A stretch of DNA of 64,000 nucleotides from NCBI GenBank assembly GCA_024305405.1, contig JAKNDB010000107.1, forward strand, positions 4,572,501 to 4,636,500. The letters run 5' to 3'. Origin of the DNA: Dirofilaria immitis. Taxonomy: Eukaryota; Nematoda; Chromadorea; Rhabditida; Onchocercidae. The translations under genes and the position numbers were made by a program. This document shows, piece after piece, positions 36,473 to 51,400 of this stretch; position 1 is the first letter of the stretch; each line of letters starts with the position of its first letter. Below the pieces are notes generated by a model. The model saw nothing but the letters and a program-made list of their open reading frames with translations, searched no databases and was not told the origin of the DNA.

Positions 36473-39400
36473 TAGCATCACCATTATCAGTATCATCACT
36501 ATTATTTTATACAATCAGTTAAACTTGAAAATATATATGCTTGCATTACAAACGTATGAATATTTCCACCCATTGAAAAAATTTTTTATTTAAATTTTCA
36601 ATTTACATATAGTAAAACTTAAATTTTTTTATTTATGCATTGTTATTATGGCGATTTCCTAATTAATGGATTAACTATTAAATAATTAGTTTTATAGTCT
36701 TTGGTCTTCTCTTTTATTTTTATTTTAGATTAAAATGAAAAAATGCTCAAATTCCTTTAATTTGTTATTATTTACATTTTTCTTTCTCTTTTCCCCTCTC
36801 CTTTCTCTTTCTTCTATCTTTCTTTCTCCCTTCTCCCTCTTCCCATCTCCTTTTATCTCTTTCTCCCTCATCATATTCTATTTATCTGAAATTGTAATTT
36901 ATGCAAACAGTAATGAAATCAAAAATGATGAAATTTTGAATAGCTAAAAAATTTTGTTTAATCATTCATTCGGAAACAAGTTGAAAAATGATATTAGGGA
37001 ACACATTGAAAAATTTTGCAACCGAATAGCAGCAACAAATAGTTTCAAAATGTTTACAAATTTTTGCATATATTTTTAATATTAAATTGAAATTGCAACG
37101 GCGCTCTATCTAAAATGCGATAATTCATAAAAATTAATGGAAAAATTCGCAGAAATTATTTTTAATTAATTTTCGATTATCGATTTTCTTGATCAATGAA
37201 TAAATTGATATTAAATTAATAAATGACTTTTCTATCAGCCTTTTGACACGAATTTTTTAGCAAGAGATAAAAGATTATACTATCATCTAATCAAGTTTAT
37301 TTTATCGAATAATCCGTACACAACTATCAATTTTCTTAACATCTATTCATAAAATAAATTTTGCATTAAAGGAAAAAATTGTAAATTATTTCATTCCAAA
37401 TAAGTGGAATCAAAATAACAAATGTCAGTACGATTTAATGGATCCTAAATAAATATTATCGGTTAAAGGACTTTTCATTTATAAATTTGCCTATTCGACC
37501 GATATAGTATGATTTCTGAATTCTTCTAAAATATATTCCAAAATATACAAATATAATGACCAAAACTTTAGAAATTTTTATTTTTTCGGAATCTTTTTCA
37601 AACTGCTATTTCGTAGTACAAAATTTTAAATTTGAAATACTAAAAATTTTATAAAAATATAAAACAGTTACATATTTAGAATATATCTGCCATTTTTATA
37701 TAATTTATACGAATGATGAATTTATTTCACCAAAATGAATAGATAACAAAGGAGTGAAAGGAAAAGATAGAGCATAAAATAAATGTTACGCTAATTAAAT
37801 TAATTCCATTATTATATCAAATTCTCCAATTATAAATTTTTCATTTGATTCAAATTCAGTTACTGATTTAAAATTCAATTTTCGACATATATTTTATATC
37901 GTTTCAATTATGTTTTATCTGATTACCAATAATAATACTTGAAAAATAGCTGTATAAATTTATATATTTTTATTCAGAGCTTTTTCTTAAATGATGGTGA
38001 AAAAAATGAAAAAATAAAAATGCATTTTAGAAATTTTTGGGCGTATTTTTCAGATTAAAAACTTTTTATTTTTCGCCAATACTGGGCATATTTCATATTT
38101 CATAAACTGAGCAATTACTTCTCTTTTCTTTTCTTTTTCATTTCATATCTTGCCAAGCAATTTTTCGGATTTTTTTCTCCTCTTTCATCACTTTTCTCTA
38201 AGAATATGTAAAATATGAAATATTTTTCAAAAAATATTTGAATGAATTATATTAGCTACTGCATATGATCTATTTTATCAAATCACTTGCTAAAATTCAT
38301 GATATCATTATGGAATTATTTATGACTATGTAATTTTCTGTGCCTATTTAGTTTATGTCACTAAATTGACAAAAAGTTTCTGTCAATTTTTGTCACTTAC
38401 GATTCCATTATTTATTTGACTTCAAATAGTAAAAAAAAAAAAAGAAGATTTTAATGTCGTTTTAGTATTTATTTGATACTTTCCAGTTACATAATTTTTA
38501 AGGCTAATGAGAAATTATTATTGCTTATCAGGTAAGAAAATATCGTTGTGTCATTTCGTTTTTAGAATACGATAAGATTTGATATCGCATTTGAAGACCA
38601 TTAGTAGTGACTGCTAACGAAAACTTTATTTTATTCAATTGGACTACGGTAACTCAGTCACCGTAATATTTCATTTCTACCTTTTCATTTTTCTTCCCAT
38701 ATAAATCACGAAAAAACTACCGTAATGTCACTTTTTTCATTCGTTGCATTCCATATTCACGCTCTCAAACTCACCTCTTGCAACATATTAATTTTGAAGA
38801 AAATTTTAAAATTCATAAAAAAATAATAAAATTTTATTTTTCTATATTAAATTGAATTATACTTGCAAATTAATTTAAACGCGTTTAATCATAAATCCTT
38901 CAGAAATTTGACTATTCCAGTCAATTTAATATTATTTCATGGACGGATGAAAAAGCTGCTATCATTGACATAATTTGTTATTAAGAATATAAAATTTTTG
39001 TAAATATTTTATCCTTTTTCTTTCACTTGAAATTAAAATGAAAAAAAAATGAATAGACAAGCTTTTTTTTAAGAATGTTAGATTAAGACCTTAAAGAGAT
39101 TATCAAATATTTCCATACATAACAAAATCATATATTACAAACTTCGTCAGAGTTAACTTTTGCTTCTTTTTATTAAATTACTGTTCTTTTCGACAATAAT
39201 AAGGATTTGAATATAATAGATATTTCTATATTCCATATCTGAAATTGAAGAATAAAAAACCTTTGAAGATATTGGGATACATGTGTATATGATAACAATC
39301 ATTTAGTGGAATTTTTAGGCTAAGTTTTGAACAATCAGATTAAACATGCCTAATTGCCTTATAAGAGTAATTGCATAAATTTGCATAAATAACTTGCTTC

Positions 39401-42400
39401 ATCTCATTTTTATTTCCTGAAAATAATTGATTAAATGAGAGGATTGATCTTTTTCAAACTAAGGTATCGCTGCATAGTTTCTTGGTCTTCCTTTCCTTTT
39501 TTCTCATTAATTTGCAAATTAAATGGATAAGATCCTTCCAGAAGGACAGGTCAGGTTTAGAATTGTAGTTCAATGGGTCTAATTCATAGGCGATTGAAAC
39601 ATTATAAACTTATTAATTGAATAACTAACTGGATGAAATTATAGTTGAAAAATTATTAATTGGCCGAATAAATTATACTTAATGTTGTAGAAATATATTA
39701 ATAAAGATTTAAGAAATATCAAATTTATCACCTTATTTGCCCGAATAAAATGAATTTCAGAGATATCTCAAGAGTTTGAAAACAAAAAGAAAAGATTAGT
39801 TTCCATTACATAATGGAGCAGTAACAGTTTCATACTTCCACACAATTTTTCATTGTATTCAACTTTCATATAAGAGGAAAATTTATTGAATAAGAAATGA
39901 GTGAATATCTTTCTCTGTCTCTTTCTTTTTCTTTTTCACTTGAATAATCACAGAGATTATTGCATTTATATTTATTTCAACTTATCTTTTCAAACATTTT
40001 ATCAAAGAAAAGAATGAGAGAAGGAACAGCTAAAAGGATAATAAGAATTAGACGAAGAAGGAAAGAGGAAATAAATGAAATGAAAGAAAGGAAGTATTAT
40101 TATTTTTTATTTCACTCTGATAACATTTTCTTTATCTTTCTGCAATAACATTTCTTATATTTTTTTTAACAATGTTATTGATTTCTAAGTGATAATTTTA
40201 TTTGATTTTTCCGCATAATATTATTGATTTCTATGAGAGATCCTAATTTTTTCTGCATGATATTATTTGCTTTTCTATGACAGCATTATTGATTTATCTA
40301 TAATAAGCTTGAGATGTTTTTATGATCATTTATACAAGCATTTATAATTCTAATGAGAATTTCAACTACAAAATATATTCTCAATCTAACAGTTATACTT
40401 GAAGAGATAAAATTAAACAAAAAAAAAGGAAGAAAATGAGCATAGCCGAAGCATATTCATCATATTAGTCTTTCGTCGTTTGCACATGTTTTTTTTTCTT
40501 AATTAATTATGTTGAATGCTTGGAGATGGATTTTCACTTCAAACTTTCATACTGTCTATTCAGAGGAATAAAAATGAAAAATTCAAAATTATATTTAAAG
40601 TGCACGATTATCTACCTGCCTGTCTATTTGCCTATCTCATTATTTCACTCCATTGATTTGTCATCAAATTTCATTTAAAAATTTTTAAATTTCAATTATT
40701 TTTTTGCCTTTTATTTGAAAGTTCGCAAAAACTGTAGGAATTAAAAATTGCAATTAATTTACTCTTAAAACCATGCCTAAATTTATTTCCACTGTTTTTT
40801 AATAATTAAAAAGAAATTAGCATATTTTACAAGGTATAAATCTTCATATGATAATATTTTCCTATCTTATTGCTACTCTTTCTATTACAGCTTTTTATTA
40901 TTTTTCTAAAATGAAAATAAAACTGCATGAAACTTATATTTATTCAAAAGATATTGTATTTTTATATATTTGCTCGAAGTATACGGTAAAATATGATACA
41001 GTACGATCGGTAAACAATAATTTTGCGTTTTGTTTCGATATTGTACATTTAAAACTTAATTGGCTATCATTTTTATCGCTGTTTTTCATACAAAAGCGCC
41101 TAATTAATAACATTTGAGTAGAAACATTGAGAAAATTTTTATATTTAAAAATTTTTTATTTTTACTATAAAAGTTCAATGTTCAATCTAATAAAGTAAAT
41201 AAAAGAAGCGGAAAAAAATAGCATAAGATAAAAATATATGATGAAAAAGAGAAGAAAAGAACAAAAGAGAGAAAAGAAGGAAATTTAGGTTGGTGATTTC
41301 AAAAAAGCTTTTGAAGAATCAAATAAAGAAAAAGTATGAAAAATTTAACTGAATGTTTCCATTTCAATTTTGTTATCCTTTTGTCCAATACTCTGATTGC
41401 AGAAAGAATATTTTTAATTGAAAGATACTCAAGAATAGCACTGAAGTGTCATTTTAAACTTTTTTCTTCAATGCTCGGGAAACTCGGGAAACAAAAAAGA
41501 AATTATTTTGTGTTGCTAAGATTGGTTGGGTGATTGTTGATGCTATATTTACACTTTTTAAACATTCATTTGATAAAATATAATCATGAAAATGCCAAAT
41601 ATATTTCCAGTCCAATATATATATATATAATTATTTTCATTTTATTCCTTTCATGATAATAATTTCTATCATTTTTCCTTAGGATGGCTTTATTTGATTA
41701 ATCTAATTTTTATTATATCATATCATATCACTTTTTGTCGCTCTTTTCAATTCCGAACTTTCATCTTGTTCATTTATTTGTGTATAAAGTAAGCAAATAA
41801 AGAGATAAAGAATATAAAAAAGATGAATATTTATAATATAATTTTAAAATTTTATATGTAGGACAGACGTTAAAATCTTGTCGATATTCTTTTGTCTTAA
41901 AAATAATTTGAACTGGATATATTAATTAACCATTCGAATAATATCGTTTAGTGCAAAAAGAAAATTTCAAAACAAAGAAAATGTTTTTTCAAATATTATT
42001 ACACAATGAAAAAATAGTGTAATCAATAATATTTCGATCTTTTCTGAAGATTCTATGATACCTATATGAATTTTAACGTGGATAAGCGGAAATGATTAAC
42101 TTGGATAAAAATATTTGTTAGGATGAATTTAGATTTCAATTATAAAGAAGAAAATCAGAAACAATGGTTGAATAAAAGATAGTTTCAAAATGCATAAGAC
42201 ATATTTTTAAATGATTAAATGTTATTGAAAATTATTACTGTAAAAAAAATTTGAAAAGTAAGGGAATAATTTTGTGAATTGCAGAACTAAGAGTTGTAGA
42301 ATATAAAACACTAGAATTGATTAATTTGTGTTGATAGTTTTTAAGACCGATAGAAATTTGCCTAATGTGCTAATACGGAACTAATCAATATTAATTAAAT

Positions 42401-45400
42401 TATTTAAATAAATTTTTCTTAAAATATTAAATCAATGCAAAAATTGAAGAATACATTAATCGTTTCCCTGAATCAAAATTGATTTAAACATTCGTTTTTG
42501 GAATCAAAATTTAAATATGATTATCTAAAAATATATAAAATATTTCCTTTGCTAGGATCAATTTACACTAATCATTTTTTAAATTAGAATATGATATAAA
42601 TTCTTGATTCTCTATGATGATTAATATCATAATGCATTGCAATATAGTAGATGCACTTAGCAAAATTATAAAATGTATCATAAGAAAAATTTTAATTTTT
42701 CAAATATTTCAAATGAATAACACATTTATTTTAGAAGTTGATTAATTCCATTATGAATTATTTAAAATAATATTTAACTTCAATATACATGTTTCATGCA
42801 ATTTTTTTATTACCTATGAATTTTGCCCAAATGTATATCTTTTCAATAAACATATTTGTTTACTTTTGCACCATTTCGGAATAAGCAAATAATAATTCAA
42901 AATCTGACAATTACAGTACATTAAAATAGATAAAATTTGATAATAATTGCAGCTCATTTTAAATAATTCCAATTCATCTATCTTCCTTAACCGCATGTAT
43001 TATATCTAAGATTGATAACCTAATTGCTATGTAGTGAAATTGAGATTTCAAAATTCGCAACTAAATCTTGTTATATCACTCTAATTTAAACAAATACAAT
43101 ATTTCTTCATGATCATATATTAATACAATGATAAGTTTAGGAAAGAACTGAAATTTATACTTTGAAAATTTTTGGACCCTTAAATTGCTGTTTATTTATT
43201 TATTTATATATAATTAAGCGCTAAATCATTTTTTTCCAAATTTTTGATCCTGAGTCAATAACAATATATATTTGATAGTTTCAAATTATTAATAAAAATA
43301 TGCGAAATTCCAAGGTATGTTACCAAATAATTTAATTTTAAATTATTGTGTAATCTCATATGTAAAAGATATTTGTAGTAAAAGCATTAATTTATTTTCT
43401 AAACAGAATTTCTGAAATATAAACATTAGAATATGTAATATTATCAATAGCATTAACAACAACATGGAATAGATTTTAATCTCGAATTTCCTTTTTAGCA
43501 TTTATCCTTTTTTATAGGTTTGAAAAAACAAACCCATTCCTTCTATTTTTTATTTTACCTTACAAAATTAAGTTAAACGAAGGAAAAGATGATATGCGTA
43601 AAAAGAATATAATTATTTATGATAAAGATAGCATTAGCATTCTATTCAAGTCCTTAATTACTGAATATTGTTATAATCATTTAGATACTTGTTAAATCAT
43701 AAAATATATCATTCAGAATTATTTTATTAAATCAAAAAAACCAAGGAATAAATTTTAGATTTGAAATGATAAATCAACAAATTACTGCGTGATAAATATT
43801 TGAGTTATTCGATAAATTTTCATTTTTAATATTAATTATCATATTATTAAAAATCAATTTCGTCTTCAACATATCTTATTAATGTGACATTATTATAATA
43901 ATGTATTATTATCGTTGTTATCATTATTTTTATTAATATTATTATTATCAGTACTATTACATTATCATTATACGATATAGTGACATGCATTTTAATAGGT
44001 AATAAAATTTATGTAGTTATAAACAATTATCATGCAAATTTTGACAATGGAATGACATAGCATCTCATATTCAAAATCCATTCTCTTAGTTATCATTGAC
44101 AATAAAAACAATAATAATAATAGCGATTAGGAAAAAATTTTCATTTTTTAGTCGTAACAATAAATTAGATTAAATATTTTATTTCAAATAATTATAAATT
44201 GGGCAAAAAAACGTGTATTATTTTAATGAATATTGCGTAGAGGTCATTTGATATTCCACTTAACGAATATCTCATATAAATTATTTCGCTTTTTTAAACT
44301 TTCAACAACTGCAAATCATAGCGATGTTCGTTTTTCGTTCATTTAAATGGTAATTATTACAAAAAAAAAAAAAAAAGAAAGAAATGCATCACTTTTTCCC
44401 AATTTTAAACCAATAAAAACGGTAATTGAACAGCAAATTGCTTCATTTATTTATAATTTATGATTATTTAAAATTTATGTTTTAGCCTTCTTTTTCTTAA
44501 AATTATTCAAAAAAAAAAGAAACGGAGGGCTTTATTTTCGTTTATTTTTATTTTATTTTGTTTCTTTTGGTTTTTTTCGCCTTACCTTATTAAGAAAAAT
44601 ATTGCAAAGAAATATAATATGAGAGTTTTATTTCGTAAGGTAATGCGATGAAAACGATAAATGAAATTTCATGAAGTTATTTAAAAATTACTTATCGAAA
44701 GTACTGTGAAAATTTTATTGAAATTTTCCTCCTCTCTTTTTCCCACATTTTTGTTTCACTTTTTTTATCTCTTCAATTCCCAATGATTATCTTACCTTAC
44801 AAATTTTTTTCGCCTTTTAATTTTATTTAAAACTACAAAACTTTTCGATAAGTAATTTTCTTGTTTTATCAAAATCTCTTTCATTTCCTCTTTCTTCCTC
44901 TCTTGTCTCTCTCTCTCTCTCCCTTCAATTTCATTCATTTATCTCTTGCTGTCCATGTGATTAATATTTTATATGTGCATAATTTTTGATTTTTCTATTT
45001 TCGATGTTACGTAAATTTGTTGGATTCTTAAACACATCATTTTAAATAATCACTATTATTGAATTGATGTCAGATGGATATAATTGTCATTCACAATTTG
45101 ATTTGAATATTTGAATTTATAGCAGTTATGATCATCAATTTAAATTACCGCAATAAAAAGTGACAAAAGTAAATTATTTGTTGGAATATTTATTGGATGA
45201 TAGCATTTATTACTATCAGATTATCGTTATTAACATTAATATTATTTGTTATTTGAAATATTTTTCTGATTTTTTCCATTGATTCAGTTATTTCAATTAA
45301 ATTTTGTATGAATTACTAAATTGATCTTTCAAATATGTTTTATGAAATAAATGAAAAAAGAAGAGGAAGTTTGCTGTCACTTAAATTTGGTAAACAAATA

Positions 45401-48400
45401 AGGAGATAACATTTCTCAATTATTGCTTTAAAATCATTGTGTTTATCAAAGTGATATCATTAAAATGCTTCACTGTTTACGTTCACTAGTTTATATCCAA
45501 TAATATAGCTTCATGCCAAATAATGCATGGACTTTCTTAATTGCAAACAATCAATTTATTATTATGTGTTCAAATTTTTAAAAATGAGGAAAAAAATTGG
45601 TAATTTGAAAAAGAAATTTTATGTAATTATCACATAATAAAGTAATAATTAAATGATTATTTTTAGTTAATTAATTGAAAAATTATTTATAACAATAAAA
45701 AGCAGATTATTTGATAAATAATAAGACAGCTAATTTTAATCTTTTTATTCTTTCAAATTAATAATAACTAATTAGTTAAACTAAGAAATGGTATCAAAAA
45801 AAGGTAACAACCAAATTTTATTTTTCACGCAAAGTCTTTTTCTTTTTTCAAGAAAGAAAGTGGCAAGAAAAATTATGTGTATATGAATTTTTTTTTCATC
45901 GATACATAAATATGAAACATTAAATATTGTTATAGGTTTTTCACATAAATATGAAACATTAAATATTGTTATAGCTTTTTCAATTCTTTATGTTTGCTTA
46001 GTTATTTTCTAAGTGTTTATCTTAGCATAGCATTTAAATTCGAACAGTATTTAAATTTAAACATTTATTTGAAAATATTTTTCATTTATCTCTCATAATT
46101 CTTACTCATTTAAAATCATTTCTGATAATTCTTCCCATTTTTCCTTGAAATATTTTAAAATGATAAATAATAAATAATAATTCAAATGAAAGTATTTTGT
46201 CGAATCAAACATTTAATTCTTTTGAAATTTTTATATTTTTATTTCAATTGTTAATGGGAAATTTGACTTCATTAATAAGAGAGAAGAAAGAGAAAAAATG
46301 AGTTATACTTTATTACATTTATAAATAATACTAAGTGAAAAGCTACTGAGATTAAATTTCTGTTTGAATAATTTTTTTTTTATTGATTCTAAATAAAACG
46401 AATAGCTTTTGAATATAAAAATATAGTGGTATAGAAAATAAAAATGCTGAATCATTCATTTAACTTAGGCTTAGCTTTTTTAAGTTGTTTAACTTTAGAT
46501 TTCAGAAAATTAAATTAACAATAAATTTGGTGAATTTATTTTTAATATTAAAATATCCATTTTGATTTATAATTTTTTCATTCAATGTACTTAAATTTAA
46601 TTATATCACTAAGGGAAAAATAATGAATAAAATGTATAATTTAGATCATATATTGGCATTTTTTCTTGTATTTTAATTTGATGTTATGCACTTAATCATC
46701 AATAATACTTCTTGTAAAGGACTCGTTGACATTATCTCGATATTATCTCATCTTTTTCAACTTTTTTTTATCCCATACCGTTTCCATGGGAATATTCTTT
46801 AATTTTTTGATAAATAATATCTCTTACTTGTTCCATCGCTTTATTTACAGATGTTGTGTTAAATTTCATGACATGGTTGAATGAATAAATAATTAAACGA
46901 ATGAATTTATAAATACAATGAGTAAATTTGTAAATAAAGTATTAGATTGAAAAATTCATTCAGATATTGCTAAAAACGTATCGCCATTCTTTCACAAAAA
47001 GTCTTTCATAAATATTGCAAATTTGCTAGATCGTTAAAATTAATAATTTGAATTTTTAAAGTGTATTTTGATATTTGTTTAATTATTTCCATCAAGATTA
47101 ATTATTTTATTAGCATACTTCCTTGAATTTTTTATGATAAATAATATAAATAGAATTATAATCAGAAAATGTATATATAATTTAAAAAATAATATAATTT
47201 TAACTGTTAATAAACATTATAATTAATTTCTTATGATTACAATTACTCTAATGGTAAAGATCGATCTTTTCTTCGTTTAATTTGTTTCATAAGTATTAAA
47301 GATCATTTACTGAAGCAAATTAGACTTTTATCGATGAATCCGAACAGTAGAGCTATTAAACTTTAAAATAGTGGAATGATATTAATACTTAAAAATTATA
47401 TTCTAAATATATATGTCCTTATCTAAGCTTCATACGTCGAAATAATAATTTTAAATAATAATATATAGATTCTTATATAAGACAATAAATTTGCCATTTT
47501 AACTATCAAATTTTATGCTTCAATCATGTCAATAAAACATGATATGAGAATATTCATGCATAAATCTAATAGTAAAGAAAGCTTTATTCTAAATACTAAC
47601 TTTTTCATATATTATATTAGAGAAACATACTAAATTTGATCAATTCAATTGTCAGATTTTACGTTCACACCAAATCAATCAATATAACATGAAAGAGAAT
47701 ATTTACACAGCTTATCACTTCGAATAAATGCAATTTATCACTTCAGATAAATATGCTTTATCAATTTGAAGAAAAAATATACGCGAACGTTTACTATTTA
47801 ATTGATGTATTTCGATTGTATTCGCTTCAGCAATTTCATCATGTACTAAAAAAAGTATCCAATATAAATTCATAATTTCCATTTAACTTTAATCAACAAT
47901 TTTATCGCAGCATCTTTTTATTAGCCTTAAAGATATAATTTAAAAGCCAAAAAAAAAATCTTTTGGCTGTTAAAAAGCAGATAAAAAATTTTCGTATCCT
48001 TTTGCATAACATTACTGTAAAGAATTTAATTTCCATGAATTTCAAGTAAATTATCAAATTTGACTTTACAAAACTTTATTGATAAATTATTTTAATTTAT
48101 CAGAAATTCTCGATATTCTTTATTTCTGAAAATGTTTGAAAAAATTATAGAAAAATTTGTCGTTGCAGAAGAAATCAAAAGTTTTTTTCGTTTTAATACG
48201 AAAGTTATAATTTTGTAAGAAAAAATTAGATTAAATAACCAATCAAATGGAAAAATAATAATTATTAATTTTTATAATATTATCAATAAGAGAAATAATT
48301 TCATTTCTTTTAAACTAATCTTTTGTATTTTGTCAATTAATCTGACGTATTTGATATTGATTGAATTTTAATTAAATTGACATCTGTTTTTTCCTCTTTT

Positions 48401-51400
48401 TCTTTTTCTTTCCCTTTTTTTTTATTTAGAGATTATATCCAACATATGCGGCATCAAACGTATCAATCGTATCATCAGCACTATCAAAATCATCTGATTT
48501 TCATTCTCAATCACAGCATCTTCACCACCACCACCACCACCACCACCACCACTACCATCACTACCATCATCAACTACAACAACAGCAGAAGCAATCTCAA
48601 TATAAATTGACAATTGGTAATGATGTTACCGTTACGAATGATACAGTAGATATCGATGATACTATAGTGGTGCCACCATCAACATTATTATTAAACAGTG
48701 CTGATATCAATAACGATCGACGTGTTTTTTTCCAAGACGAATTACCTGAACTTCCTACAACTGGAACATTATCAACTGCTGAGGTGTGTTCTTATCAACT
48801 ATTATCAACAATATTAGTTGTCACAATCAATAAGTGGAAGTGTTAGTTTTGACTGAAATTAAACTGATAAAGACAATCATCAAAAATTCTTCGAAGATTT
48901 GATATAAATTTAATTTTAAATCGAGAAATAAAAAAAAATGGGAAACTTAAAGTTTTTTAATTAGAAACGTATCATAAAATTAAATAAGCAGCGATTTATG
49001 ATTACAATAATTTTTGATATCGCTTTGAAAAAAAATTAAACGATTAAAAAATTGTAGAAAATATTGTCTATCACATCATTTTGAAAAGAAATTTGAAATA
49101 TTTTAAACTTTTTACATTTCTTAATCACTCATTTTTTATTCTTATATTTACCATAAATGCAATATATATATTCATATATATATATTTTCTTGTGTTTATA
49201 TAAAAGTACTGAAGTTTTATAAATAGAGTTAAAATTAATAAATGAAATATTTAAATTATTTGTCAAATATTTTTATGAAATTTAAACCAACTATTATAGA
49301 AATAGATCATTTCAGAAGAGATAAATTAAAAATGTAATGCTATATGATTCAACTGTTAAACATAAAATCATTTAAATTTAAAATTAAAATTATCAAATTT
49401 ATTGTAACATTATTATACATCACATATAAGCACGATTCGTTATATTTGTTGCATTATGTTTCAATATTCTTCAGCAATATTTTTTTATTAATTCGTCCTT
49501 CCAGTAACACGTGTAATTTTAAGGCAAATTTCAATTCAAAAGTTTATTTCCAATGTTTTTTAGATTCAAAATTTATTAAGAATTAAACCGTTTGAAATTA
49601 ATTACGAAGTCATTTCTGATTAAAAATGTTATAGCAACTAACGTATTGACGTATATCTTCATATTTACACTATTCACAAGATCCATATTCAGCATTATCC
49701 ATGAGATTCATATTTAACATTATCTACAAGATTCATATTCGGCATTATCTGCAAGATTCATATTTAACATTATCTACAAAATCCTTATTTAGCATTATCT
49801 ACAAGAGTTAATCCAACAAAAAATTTTCCAAGTCACATTTATACTTTTTCTTCATATTGTTAAACATTATATTATATGAAAAAATATTATTAAAACAAAA
49901 AGTACGATAGATCGGTAAAATTCTTCGTAGCATTTGATGCAAAAGCTTTTGTATTTGATAAAATGCTGAAACTTAAAAATCGTAATTGATATTTAATCGA
50001 TTTTAATAGATCTTTTTAAGTTTATTTCAATTTTTAGTAAAATCATATATTCCTCTCATAAAATATGTTTTGATTCAATACTTTTGAATATACGAAGTTA
50101 CGCAATTTCTTCTACTTTAAAACATATAATTCGCAATTATAAAGAAGATAATTATGTAAAAATAATTACATAATCGTAATTTTTCTTCTTTTTACTTCTT
50201 TTAGATATATTATTTTAAAAAAATTTCGCATAATGCTTTCTTTCCACCATTTCTTCGCCCTTCCATTTATTTTCTATTATCGATTATGAAAATGAAATAA
50301 AGTTTAAAAAATTGACCAAATTATAGCTTGATGTGCATTTCTCAGGCAAACTTTCATGTTTAAAAACTGTTTGTTATCTTTCCATTATCAGAAAAGGTAA
50401 TTTGTTCTAAAAATGCGAGCCATTTAGAAATTTTATTCGAAAAAAAAATTAGGAAAGTATTCAATTTATTTTGTTGTTAATTATTGGCATTCATCAAATT
50501 CGTCATATGAATAAAACAAAAAAAAAAGAAAAAGAAAATGAATTCATTTCAGTTGTTTTAATACAATCCGTTAAATAATTCATATTTCTCCTGTATTTTT
50601 ATAATAATGTATATTGTAAGAAAAATATTGATTTAAATAGAAAAAAGGAAAATCTGTTTTTTCATTCAACAAATTTGAAACAAAATTTTTCATTTTTATT
50701 TCATTTTTCTTAATGCTGCATGTTTGTTGCGATTATTCTTTTAAATATATTTTTTGATGGAATTGTTTGCTTTTAAAAATATTAAATGACATGAAGATTT
50801 CTTTTAAAAATTGAAAATCATTTAATATGATCTATAAAAAGTGAACATTTTGAAATGGCCAGCATTGAATTAATTTGTTGTCAGCATTTAATTTAATTAT
50901 TAATCTATTAAAATTTGAGACTAATTAATTACAAAGAATCTACTTTTTCATTACTATTCTCATCGTAAATTATTATAATGCTAAAGAATTTCATCAGTAA
51001 TATATAATATAATAATAATAAATTTTTACAAATTAAAAAAACTTTAAAATGTTCAAAAATTACAGTATCATTCTGGTTCGTCAACGACACGTAGGATGTC
51101 ACTAGTGGGTAAACCGTTGATTTATAAAAATTATAGTACTGATCAGAGATTTCGACGGGTTCAGAGTAAAGTGCATAATTTTTGGAACGACCTCGCGGTT
51201 GGAAAGCTGCTGGTTATCATTTTGCTGTGTAAGCATATTTTTATTTTATTACTTATTGATTTTATTAATGTTATTTTAATAGTTTGATTATTGTTAAGTA
51301 ATTAGTTATAAGCAAATGTTCAAATGATATTATTTATTTTTTATTCAAATGCATGAATTTCATCCAAATTTTTACCAAAAATCGATATGATCTTTCAAAA

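Larger units (their letters stand above)
31600..48429. other. 16.8-kb intron 1 of the potassium channel gene
   Basis: Bounded by GAC|GTATGT and TTTAG|AGATTA, phase 0. I find no exon inside, and the open frames (such as 40848-41117) lack recognisable motifs. Contents: copy 2 of the dispersed microexon-like segment (34764-34817), a 50-base tandem duplication (34091-34189), a (CAT)n tract (36370-36471), a pyrimidine tract (36775-36870), less AT-rich patches at about 38570-38780 and 39440-39600, and a 39-base tandem duplication (45904-45981). An intron this large in a voltage-gated channel gene could hold alternative first exons or enhancers. Confidence 0.6.

Noticed and set aside
36316..36593. 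Poly-Ser and poly-Ile open frames
   Set aside because: They exist only because the (CAT)n repeat lacks stops in several frames.
39530..39600. tRNA-like words (TAGTTCAATGGGT)
   Set aside because: No acceptor stem, no proper B box (GGTTCGANTCC) and no cloverleaf could be built.
40848..41117. 89-codon open frame in channel intron 1
   Set aside because: No recognisable domain, composition as in neighbouring non-coding DNA, and no supporting splice sites that fit the gene phase.
48422..48613. Minus-strand glycine-rich open frame
   Set aside because: Mirror of the histidine repeat of channel exon 2.
51096..51287. Channel start at ATG 51096
   Set aside because: The exon reads in phase 0 from the acceptor at 51065 with KCNQ-like residues before that Met, so it is internal.
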